Source: Boletus sp. NGJ | Lineage: Eukaryota; Basidiomycota; Agaricomycetes; Boletales; Boletaceae | Length of the DNA stretch: 64,000 bases | Reading direction: 5' to 3' | Assembly: GCA_019096195.1 (NCBI GenBank) | Contig: JAGTXK010000120.1 | Span: 1-64,000 of the forward strand | Shown here: positions 1-9,511 of the stretch, in pieces | How positions within the stretch are numbered: position 1 is the stretch's first letter | How the letters are laid out: the number at the start of each line of letters is the position of its first letter | Notes under the pieces: generated by a model | Told to the model about the DNA's origin: nothing | What the model saw: the letters and a program-made list of their open reading frames with translations, nothing else | Database searches by the model: none | Made by a program: the position numbers and the translations under genes

Positions 1-88
1 ATTAGGGCTAATACCTTTTGGTTCTTTTGCAAATGTCAAGTCTTTGCAAAATAGTCAAACATTGGGACACTTTTTTGAGCCACTGTAT
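1..88. mobile_element. Probable terminal inverted repeat of a Tc1/mariner-type DNA transposon (cut by window edge)
   Basis: Read on the minus strand, the segment begins TA then CAGTGGCTCAAAAAAGTG, which has the look of a Tc1-like end: a TA target followed by CAGT and an A-rich stretch. The rest of the element would lie to the left of position 1, so no transposase can be seen. The family call rests only on terminus style and the TA next to it; there is no second end to confirm it. Confidence 0.35.
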
Positions 89-860
89 ATTCATAGTGTT
101 CATAGTATCATAGTATCATAGTATCATAGTATCATAGCATTTCATAGCATTCATAGTACATTTATAGTAGTCATAGTCATAGTAGTAATTTTAAGCTAAT
201 CCTAATTCTAAATCAAAAGCATACAAAATGTGTAGTCAAATGTGTAGTCAAATGTTGTACAAAAAGTATAGGAAAGAGTATAGTACAGTGTAGCAAACAG
301 AGTGTAGTAAAAAAAAAGCAAACAAAAGTGTAGCAGAGTGTAGTACAGTGTAGCAAACAAAGTGTATCAAAAGTGTACCAAAAATGCGCACCAAAGTGTA
401 GTAAAAGTGTAGTCACAATATGTGCCAAAAATGTAGACCTACACTCAAAAAAAATATCCAAGTCCATTTTCCCACATTCAGTGTTAAAAAAGCGGACATT
501 GTTTGCCAATGTTTATGCCACCATTCTTATATAAACAAGCCAGACTTCAAAAACATTGCCACACCTTCTTGTTTCTTAATTTTATTCTTCTCTACTCATT
601 ACATGAAGTCAACACTTCACTTTGTAAATCATTAGGATTAGGATTAGGATTGCTAAGCCACTATGGAAGCACTATGTATACTATGGCATCACTATGACCA
701 TTATGGAAGTACTATGAGAATACTATGACAGACTATGGCCATACTATGAACAGAGTATAAGACATTGTCATAGTACTACCAAACCACTATCCAGTTGGAC
801 CCTCACTATGAGCACTATGTTACTGTCCACTATCCAGCACTGGACAGTTAGTCCTGTTTT
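89..860. repeat. Fold-back (inverted-repeat) element made of CATAGT / ACTATG units
   Basis: The left arm (about 95-185) holds roughly eight to nine copies of CATAGT spaced by a few bases. The right arm (about 660-835) holds about eleven copies of the reverse complement, ACTATG. The inner flanks match too: CTAATCCTAATTCTAAATC near 196-214 faces TTAGGATTAGGATTAGGATT near 632-651. Between the arms, about 228-440 is filled with degenerate GTGTAG-containing repeats. A small palindrome with arms ACTGTCC/GGACAGT sits at 831-857. There is no coding capacity. It could be a non-autonomous DNA transposon with sub-terminal repeats; the family is not identifiable from the sequence alone. Confidence 0.55.
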
Positions 861-2088
861 TACTGATGAAGGACAATATAGTCCAGGCAATGAGTTGTTA
901 GAGAAAGAATACAAGTGGATTAGACTGGGGATTTCAGTTGTCAGTGTACTACTTTATATATGTACATGAATGGTGCACAGACTATGCTGTGCATGTGATA
1001 AATTACTATGTTTGGTAAGACAGAGATTAATGGGGCTGTGTGAGAAGAGTGGAAATTAAAGAGTTGTGGATCACATGAGGTATGATGTCATATGATGTCA
1101 TAGGTTCTGGACTGTATCATGTGATTAGTTCCACAATCACATGCACAGTCATGTGACTTATTGAGAAAAGAGTTGAAAGAAAAGAAACATAAGTGTCATA
1201 GTGAAAAGTTTGAAAATATTTAATATCATAACAATTTACATCACATGGAGATCCTGCAGAAAGTATACTGCCAAGACCATGCTGATATCCAGGGTCTAAG
1301 GTCAGCTTTTTATATCTCTTTAGTATCTGGGCCATCTTCCCATGTATGTTTTTCTGCAGTGATATGACCATCCCACGATCATAAAGGCCCGTAAGCAATG
1401 AAACCTCTACCAACCACATATTTCATTTCCCTCGTCCTGTAGCATCTACAAACCGAAAACACAAAAATGCAGCATTTTTGGGACACCCAGTTTGGAATAG
1501 GTCAGGGTTTGTGTTGTAAAACACTTTTTGCGGTCGGTTAGATGCTCATTAGCCAATGAGAGAGCTCAAATGGGGCTCGCTACTTGCAAAAGAATTGCTC
1601 AACGGTCGTGAGGCGATAACGTTACTCGTCTGCTTTGCAGATGAGATGGATGTCGTGTCCGTATACTTGTGGGTCCAGGGGTGCCCGGCTGCAACTTTTT
1701 TTGGGCAGCGTGGGACCGGTCCGAGCTTCACTTAAAGACTGAAAATTTCGACAAGGATATCTTTTTTGATATCTTCCGTTCACCACCATAGCAAGTTTTC
1801 TGTAGCTTTTAAGAGACTTATGGTCTTGTACGAGCGAAATAACAGGTCCGTACTTTTATCGTCCCTCTGGCTCAGACTCGGCTCATCATTTGAACCCACT
1901 CAGCACTCGGCGCCCAACTCTCTCCGTTTTTCCCTTTACACCACTTGTTGTATCCCTTGTTGGCACGGACCGTCCTCCTTAAGTGCTGTCTCCTTCATTA
2001 CTCGTAGCCTCGGCTTCGTTTTCTGGCTCATGGGATAGCTCCCCTTGCCTCTCGGTACTGCTCGCACGACCAAAGCGCCATCATTGAA
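861..2088. other. Gene-free stretch upstream of the 2089 gene
   Basis: No supported gene. Around 1075-1105 the motif TGATGTCATA occurs twice in tandem, and around 1070-1155 there are several CACATG/CATGTG words on both strands, so more repeat-derived DNA is possible. The last few hundred bases, including a CCAAT word near 1552, probably contain the promoter and 5' leader of the next gene. The open frames here are short and show no family features. Confidence 0.4.
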
Positions 2089-3685
2089 ATGCTTTACACG
2101 CTCAAGAACCAAACTATCTTTCACCCTACTAGTCGTCCTCCCTCCCCCTCCACCCCCCCTGACTTATCTGTAGTTATAGACAGAGCTCGACCTCTCATCA
2201 GAGTCCCTTTCAATCTAGGAAGCTCCTCCATGACACCAATAACTTCTCCGAGTCGTGCTCCTCTCATTCAAGATGGATCGTATTTAGAAGTGCTCGACCT
2301 ACGACTGAATGAAGCTGTGTCCAAAGCGCTCGCTCACCCGTCCGGTCCTTCCCTACCGAGCGAGCTGGTCGGTGGTAGACGTCCGATTCCCACAGGCCGT
2401 GGCCGCGCCTTAGGTGCATTGATTACCTCGTATGTTGCAATTTGGCGCGCTCGTCAAACTGAAAGTTGCTTAATGTATTTTCAGCGAATTGCAAGCAGCA
2501 CGTGACAACAGGCACTTGTATAGGGCAATCTTGCGTGTCCTCCACAAGCCTCTATCTGTTCTCTTGAGCAACTTGTCCGCCCGCCTTCTTCCCCTGCTAT
2601 CCTCCCCCGCATTTCTTCAACCATCAGCACCTACTCTTCAGATGCCGACTCCCAACGCAACTCAGCTTCATGCATTAGCTATCGCGGACTTCGCTGGAGA
2701 ACTGCTTTTGAGCTTCGATGATATGGCTTTAGGCATCGACACCGACAGTCGTGGGGATGGACTAAAGCCCATACGCACAGGACTCATTTCCCTCATTGGT
2801 CGCGTCGTCAGCCCGCTAATCACAGGAATCAAAGATGAACTGATCCCCCTCATTGACGCACTAGAGAACCCCACCGAAACGACTCCTCACAAAGTAAAGG
2901 GATCTGTTCACCCTTCTATCACTGTGCTTCAGTCTTCTATTCCTGTCTACGGCCGAGCACTTGCACGTTATGCAAGCACCTACCCCGCACATACATTGCT
3001 TGCCTCGTTCCTGATTTCCATCGTGTGGCGGGCGCTTGTCGCGTTATCACACCGTCCAATGATGGCCCAAAGTTCTGCAAAAATGGTACTTGCTGAGAAG
3101 GGCCAGTATACACCATCACCCGGGATATTGTCGGTCACTTCTCCCATCGGACTGTTCATCCTGAAGCATGCTTCTTCGCGACCAGCACCGCCAGTAATTA
3201 CGTCCACAGCCGCAACTGACGCGAAGGCCCTGTACGGGATTTTCTCACACATCCCTCGACCAACGCACACCCAAGTTGCTCGCGAGGCAGTGGATGAAGC
3301 CTTTGTCCATTTGGAAGCATTGGTGTCGTTGCTTGAGATTGCCGATGATATGTTTTTTGAGGTCAACAAGACGGCGGAGGCGATCGCCGATGAAATTCAC
3401 GGTCTCACGGATGAGCTCCCGACATTGATTGCTCTCCCGGTGCTGTTACGCGTACACTATTTTGGAAGCGTTCTCGGCCCTCAAGCCAGTACTGTGGCCG
3501 CGCTTTGCAATGTCTCGGAGGACGCTTACCGCAGAGACTGTCTGGCAGGATTTGCACGGGCGGAGCAGTGCGGTCCTGTCGTCGCGCAACGGATCTTGGA
3601 TGAAGTCTACTCTCGGCCTGTTGTAGATTCCTCGGAATGCTTCGTGGACTGGTTAGAGGCTCGCCTGAGCCAAAGCGACCATTGA
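2089..3685 (+). CDS. Conserved-looking hypothetical protein, helical, about 513 residues
   Basis: Two exons joined over a clean GT-AG intron at 2430-2484 (55 bases) give one frame of 513 codons plus stop; the junction codon becomes Ser. I do not recognise the family. The protein looks mostly alpha-helical and hydrophobic, with a Ser/Pro-rich first 45 residues, then an Arg/Leu-rich stretch and long leucine/alanine helices. The stretch around HTLLASFLISIVWRALVAL could be buried or membrane-associated, but it is not a convincing transmembrane segment. The start is the first ATG of the frame; a longer 5' exon cannot be excluded. Coding is supported by the long open second exon (about 400 codons) and the exact phase match across the intron. 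Confidence 0.6.
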
Positions 3686-3954
3686 CTGCATGGACTGAAA
3701 CACGAGTCCATCATGTTACAACTCATTATATCTAGCCACGATGGTCTCGGCTCACCGCATGGTATTTGTGGCCGTTCAACCTCACTGAATTTTCTAAATC
3801 TTCGAATTCATGTTATTTGGGAATTGTTTTCTCGACTCGGAGTAGATACGCTCTCACTCATCTGCGTCTTGTTCTTATCTGACTCTCGAGCAGGGAGTTC
3901 ATGGCGTATAAGATCTGCTTATAATACATTGTATTTTTGAACGATCACAATGGC

Positions 3955-5681
3955 TCATTCCTCCACAAGTGCTGCATTGGCAGTGAGGATCTTGTTCAAT
4001 CCGTCCCGATGCAAGCAATTCTCAAACTTGAAGCTCTGCGCGAGCTCGTCCAACTCGGCCTCGCTCTTACCACGGAAATGTTCTGCCCACTCCTTCACGA
4101 GATAGTCGGCAACGAGAATGTTGCGCGACAACCGACCGACGCGGTCTGGCATCTTCCAGACTGGCGCGGGATAGAGCGCCTGGTTTTCCGGTGGGATTTC
4201 CTGTGCGATGTGGTCGATCAGAGGCTGGTAGACGTGTTGGATCCAAGCGGTATCCGCGCCCCATGCGTCCACGGCAAGACGGTGTTTCTTGGCGAGGAAG
4301 TCTTTGATGAGCGTGATGTACTTGGATTCTTGCGAGGCGTAGACCATGCCCTGGAAACCAATGTCTTTGTACAGCCAGATCGACCAACTCAGGCGGGCCT
4401 GCGTACATTTGATATCAGAGTTAGTGACGTGGCTGGTCGAGCACCTGGGGACTGACTTTGTTGTAGATGCCGAGTTGGTCTTTTAGGACTTGGTAGCGCT
4501 CTTCGTTGATGGCTTCGGTGGCTTCGCCGTCGTATTGCTTGCGGGCGTAGACTGGGCCCCATTCACCGTTCCAGACACAAAGCTCGCGCTGGTCCATCCA
4601 TTCTCGCTTCTTTTCATAACTCCTCTTCAATCTCCTACGTTGTTCATTGCTGCTGACATATTTCTCCGGAGAGGCGGGAAAACCAAAGACGGAGTAATCT
4701 AGCAAGAACGAGAATGGCAATGAGATGCTCCGAGTGCTCGGATCCCATGGGCACTCTTACCGTGAATCGAGTACGCCGTATTCGCCCACTTCTTGTGGAC
4801 ATCACCAAAGTGGGAAAAGTCGGAGGCGAACGTGTTGCCATCAAAGTAAATGATGTGCTCGCTGTCGACCGCACGAATGGCATCGTACACCCGTTCGTAA
4901 AACTTGACGACGGCCGTGTGCGTCGGGTCCGTGGGCTCGTTCAGAGGGTTGTACCCAGCGATCCACTTGTTCCCGACGTAGTGCTTCGCGAGCTCCGTCC
5001 AGAGCCAGATGGTACGGTCCTGAAAGTCCTTGTGGATCCAAAAGTTGGCGATGTGGGTGCCAGAGTCGCAATGCCAATCCGTGTTCTGTCCTCCGGGTGC
5101 GGCGTGGAGGTCGAGAATGGTGTAAATGCCATGTTGGGCACAGAGGTCGATGACGCGGTCGAGGTGCTTGAAACCCTCCTTCCTGAGTACGCGGGGGTTC
5201 ATGTCATCTGGGGAGATGTTGGTAAGGGCTCGAGGGCAGACTGTTCCTGCCAAGGGATCACCTTCGAAATGCCTGTAGTTGAACGGTAAACGGATACAGT
5301 TCAATCCGAGGCTTTTGAAGAACTTGGCATCCTCCTTCTGGAAGAAATACTCCAAGAACTGGAGAGATAGACGCTGTCAGCGAGAGAGGAAAGGGCAACG
5401 ATTGGATCCGCGCTGCTGAGACACACCTTGTCGAAAATGAATACAGTCTTTTCGAGTCCGAGCACGTCCACAAGGGCAGCCCGGATCTGAAATTCGCAGC
5501 CCGGAAAACCGGATATGAAGTTCTCCATGCTGCGCGAGGTGATGATAAGCTCTCCGCCTGCTCGACAGGTTCAAGGAGGGACGTACTTCATCCACCCGCC
5601 AAGACCAGCACCGCGGAGGATGACTTGATTGCCATCTCCGTCGACGATCTCGGTCCCCGAAACCTTTAGGTAGGATGTCAT
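3955..5681 (-). CDS. Glycoside hydrolase family 5 (glucan-active, exo-beta-1,3-glucanase-like)
   Basis: Five exons read on the minus strand give about 495 residues. The N-terminus runs MTSYLKVSGTEIVDGDGNQ, followed by the GH5 beta-1 region RGAGLGGW. The acid/base catalytic motif is GYNPLNEP and the nucleophile motif is VWNGEWGPVY, so both catalytic glutamates are present. LDLHAAPGGQN is also typical of fungal GH5. Introns fall after GGWMN, after VFIFDK, inside the SIH|DYSVFGFP join and after GIYNK, all GT-AG. No signal peptide is visible, so the enzyme is either cytosolic or leaves by a non-classical route. The subfamily is not fixed; beta-1,3- or related glucan hydrolysis in wall turnover is the likely role. 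A 575-base open frame on the opposite strand (4714-5289) is a shadow of this gene. Confidence 0.85.
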
Positions 5682-6132
5682 GGCTCAAGGTGTGTTCGCC
5701 GAGGGCAAGTGTAGTGGTCCTTTTAAATTTGTAAGAATATTTCTCCAGACATGTCCTTCCTCGAGACCCATGCTTTGCCAACCACAGCGGAACCCGTGGT
5801 ATTTATCTCATGTACAGCCTAGATTACAAAACGAGTTTCCTGTGAGAAAACATTGGACGAGGTCTACATAGTATGTCAGGATAGAGTGGCCCGGGAAGTG
5901 TGTAAAAGTCCAGTAACAGGATGAGGGTATCGTGGTATTCAATGAGAGTCGTAAAATGCACAGTGCGGTTGAAACCCTTGGTTAAAATAGAGTCCCCTCG
6001 CCAAAATAAAAATGATAGTGTGTAGTCGGCTGCGTTGGATGTCGTAAATATATCATGCAGGATACTTCTCCAAGACGTCCCCATCGCTTATCTGTGAAAA
6101 GAGGCGTCCCGTGCCGCGAGATCCGATCATTC
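5682..6132. other. Intergenic, no gene seen
   Basis: Holds the upstream region of the minus-strand GH5 gene and the 3' flank of the minus-strand FAM72-family gene. No tRNA, repeat or convincing open frame was found. Confidence 0.4.
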
Positions 6133-7467
6133 TCACCGTTCGAGAAACTTGAGCGCGTCGCCCCAGTTCGGTATTCTAGCTCGTGGATCTTCTTCGACCC
6201 CCGGAATTTCGCCATGCTTCGCAAGATGATGCCAATAGAGCACGTCCCCTGCCTTGAGCTTGCGAGGGGAAGGCTCAGGTGTTGTCCCCCTTGGCTCCGA
6301 CAGCGTCTGAGTGGCGAGGTTATGTGGAAACTGAGTCTGTGAAAGGGTTCGAGGAGATCGCCGAGGCGAAGCCGGAGGGACGGAAGCGAGCAGCTCAGGT
6401 GAAGAGGGGGCAGAAGAGAAGGCCGAGTCTGGTGATTCCATTTGTGGAGAGGGGGGATGATCAGCCCCTGGCGATAGGAATGATGTTTGGAGCGGCGGGA
6501 ACGCTTGTGAAGGCATAGAGCTGTCGGGCCGCCGGTGTGCCACTACGTCGGCGGAGTGAAAAACGGGAGGATATGGATATGCAGGTGCAAGCGGGGGCGG
6601 GGATGAGGGTGGAGGGGGTGGAGTGGGATACTCGACAGGGAGGACACCGGGTTCATCGGGGATGTGGTGTCGCTCCGAGGGAATGATTTCGCTCGAGTGG
6701 AAAACAAACCGATGGCCGTTAGTCGCACGGTTTGTTGCGGAAATTGAAGACGTACACCTGGAACACTGATTGAATCAGGGTCAAAGTGTATCCACGGAGT
6801 TTAAGCGATTCGATGGATCAAATCTCACAGGAATGACGATCATGTAACCAACAGCGGTACCGCAAGTGTGACAGCAGAGTGTCTGAGTGAGACACTCGCA
6901 GGTACGTGGGGCGGATGGAAGAGTGGCAGGACGACAAGGAGGTGGATGGAGCGCATCTGGATTTGTGGAGTACGCAGAACAATTTACAGGGAGGGCGTCT
7001 GTAGAGAAAAGGGAGACGTTTGGTCTGAGCAACAGTACAGCCTGGAAGATGAGATTAGTTTCCGGACTGCTTGCACGAAAGGGGGAGAGACTTGCTTTCA
7101 TGCCACGGTTTGTTAGAAATGTGCCACAGGACCTACAGTCGAGGATCCAAACTTTGTGAACGAGCTGGGGGGGTTGCGGGGGAGGATAGGGATTGTGTTG
7201 AAGAAGTGGGATATGCCAATTCGCGGGGGCCTGGGGGAGTGCGAAATGGCTGAATACGGCTGATGAAGGGTGAGGTGGCAAAGAGGGGGAGTAGAGCCTC
7301 TCATGGTAGCTGCTATCGAAATGAGCGTGAGTGTAGACAGCATCCGGATGTCTGTGAGGACGGGTCGAGGAAGGGCGGGGGTAAGGGTTGGGAAGGTCGC
7401 GGGAGGAGGGGAGATTTGATGGGTGGTCGGGTGGGGGGGACGGGACGGGTATTGTGAGTGCGGGCAT
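6133..7467 (-). CDS. FAM72-family zinc-ribbon-like protein with a Pro/Ser-rich tail
   Basis: The core matches the FAM72 family in order: CRSCGTFLTNRGMK, then AVLLL, VSLFSTD, CECLTQTLCCHTCG, VGYMIVIPCSRC and later NGHRFVFHSSEI. The paired cysteines (CRSC, CHTC, CSRC) are the family's metal-binding-type pairs. Reaching IPCSRC requires a normal GT-AG intron at 6766-6828. Joining RGMK directly to AVLLL, as vertebrate FAM72 has, requires removal of a 54-base GC-AG intron at 7042-7095; its length is a multiple of three, so retention would only add 18 residues. The spliced product is about 405 residues, much longer than animal FAM72 (about 149), owing to Pro/Ser-rich N- and C-terminal extensions. 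In vertebrates FAM72A binds uracil-DNA glycosylase; a fungal role is unknown. It lies divergent from RRP17 with 159 bases between starts. Confidence 0.75.
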
Positions 7468-7626
7468 TGATAGGAAGGGGGAGAAAGGAGTGGAATATGT
7501 CTCGCCTGAGAGCGAGTCCTTTTAACGAATCCGACATCGAAGACATTCCCAAGTAGTCGATCCCTTCCATTATGTAACTATCGGATATCCCCGACCCGTC
7601 AGCTCTGAAGCCAATTTGACCCGACC

Positions 7627-8369
7627 ATGGCCGACAACATCACCGTCCTCACCCAGTCTCACTCTGCTATCGCAACGAAAAAGCGCGCAAAGCATGCCCA
7701 GATAAAGGAGATCGTATTCGACGACGAGGCGAGGAGGTCCGTGTCTTTCGTTCCCATTGCGCACGCGACCAACCCACCACCAGATCCTTCTTGACGGGGT
7801 TCCACACCCGCAAGGTCGCACGACGCGACCAGGCAAAGAAAAAGGCACAGCTCAGAGAGAAGCAGGAAAGGCTCGAGACACGGCGAGAGGTAAGATCCGT
7901 TTTTTTTTTTTTTTTTCACCCGCTCACGCTTCTCATCGTGCCGTAGCACCGTCGCGCTCTCGCGGAACGGGCTGCACGGAATGCTGCCGAAGTTGAGAGG
8001 GCATGTGGGGCTCTTGCAGGTACGGAAACGCGATTCTGCTCGTACGGTCCTGATCGTGCATAAGCAGACGACGAGTGGGACGGCGTGGCCAGCGAATGCG
8101 AGGCGATGGAGGAAGAGTATGAGGGAGAGGAGCAACTGGCGACGGTGACGGTGGTGCAAGATTTCGATGTCTCTACGATGTTGCATGGACCACCACCGAC
8201 ACGCGGACCAGAGCCAAGGCCAGCGGCGAGAAGAGAAGAAAGGAAGCAGACAAGGAGCAAGACGAACAAGGTCAAGTATGAAAGCAAGGCTGCCCGACAG
8301 GCTGAGCGACGGAGGCAACGGGTGCGACGGACGGAAAAGGCGGAGCGGGCGAGGCGGAAACGGAAGTAG
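7627..8369 (+). CDS. RRP17: Ribosomal RNA processing protein RRP17 / NOL12 (Nop25) family
   Basis: Four exons give a small, very basic, coiled-coil protein. The signature near residues 30-50 reads KEIVFDDEARRSFLTGFH, followed by RKVARRDQAKKKAQLREKQE and LETRREHRRALAERAA, the family's conserved core. The C-terminus is a run of Lys/Arg ending ERARRKRK, a nucleolar targeting type. Introns start at 7737 and near 7890 and 8020, all GT-AG; the second contains a 17-base T tract (7900-7916). The family works in the nucleolus in 5' end processing of large-subunit rRNA. The start ATG at 7627 is the first in frame and is preceded by a short leader. Confidence 0.85.
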
Positions 8370-8404
8370 TCATCTTGTAGTGAATAGAAAATTCCCACAC
8401 GACA

Positions 8405-9337
8405 ATGAACTCGCTCTATACACTTGGTACACGGCAGACAAACTCACTCACCGCAGACCTCGAACGTCTCAGAAATGGCGACAATTCCGCATCCCTCCTA
8501 GGTCTGTATCCCTCCCTCCATCTCCAGCTGGCCTTTCAAGCGACCTCCTCCGTTAGGACAGATTTCCGCCTCCCTCGCCGCTATGCAGCGCACCATCGAG
8601 GACTATGATGCCATGACAAAGAGAGAAATCATTAAGGCAAAGCAGGAAAAGGGTCAAATGTACTTGTTTCGTGTCTACCCCTTCTCCTCAGCTCACCACC
8701 CATCAGGCGGATACAAAAGTTTCGCGCCGACTACACAGACCTAAAGAGCCAATTCGATCACATAAAGAGCGAGGTACTCTTCCCCGTCATATTGTCTCTC
8801 CTTCACTGCAGCATGCCCCACAGAGAGCCGCCACGCGGCGCAATGAACTCCTCCACGGCGTACCGTCGGGTATCCACTCTCCCTCTGCATCCGACGCGCG
8901 ACGACGCTTTGCACCAACAAGCCAGTTGAACGCTGCCACGTCCTCACAACACTCCGAGTCTCCTTTCCAAACACCAACGCCGCTGCCAAACTCTACCCTG
9001 CGCGAGCATCACGCACTTCGTGAACATTCCTTCATCCAAAGCACAGAGACAAGGCTCGATGAATTCCTTGCCCAGGGACGCGAAGTCTTGGACAACCTTG
9101 TAGACCAACGCAACGTGTTAAAGGGCACTCAGAGGCGTTTGCTCGATGCCGCAAACACGTTGGGCCTCAGTCGCGACGTGATTGGGTGGATCGAGCGACG
9201 GAGGTAAGGGTCTTGAGAGCTAGCCTGGTCATATGTTATTGACATGGTCACGCAGCACACAAGACATGTATATCTTTCTGGGTGGCACACTGTTCACATT
9301 TGTCTGTTTCTTTTTGATTTGGAGGTATCTAGGCTAG
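8405..9337 (+). CDS. BOS1: Golgi Qb-SNARE BOS1 (membrin/GOSR2 type)
   Basis: About 243 residues from five or six short exons. The N-terminus MNSLYTLGTRQTNSLTADLE matches the membrin start. The SNARE motif runs from about STETRLDEFLAQGREVLDNL; its zero-layer glutamine is in NLVDQRNVLKG, followed by GTQRRLLDAANTLGLSRDVI. After the last intron comes the tail anchor YIFLGGTLFTFVCFFLIW ending RYLG, which places the protein on ER/Golgi membranes. The family acts in ER-to-Golgi vesicle fusion. The last exon is short (about 60 bases) and contains the whole membrane anchor. It begins only 35 bases after the RRP17 stop, on the same strand. Confidence 0.9.
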
Positions 9338-9511
9338 TTTGGACTGTTCTTTCTCTACTTTTTATCTACTTTTGTGTGCAACGCGGCAGTGACGTGGCTC
9401 AGTACTCAGTATTGACCCCGTTAGATTAGCATTGCATACTTACCAAAAACGGGTAGTCGTGTTGGCCCAACTTGAGGAGTCACAGCGACTTGCTTCTGGA
9501 CGAGAACATCG

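Noticed and set aside
95-185. Regular short repeats as a possible CRISPR array
   Set aside because: Units are six bases with no spacers of constant length, and the genome is eukaryotic.
632-651. Three TTAGGA units, looking like telomere repeats
   Set aside because: The unit is TTAGGA, not TTAGGG; only three copies occur, and they match the inner flank of the fold-back element's other arm.
4714-5289. 191-codon open frame on the plus strand
   Set aside because: Exactly antisense to the GH5 exons; composition mirrors the real gene and no motif is present.
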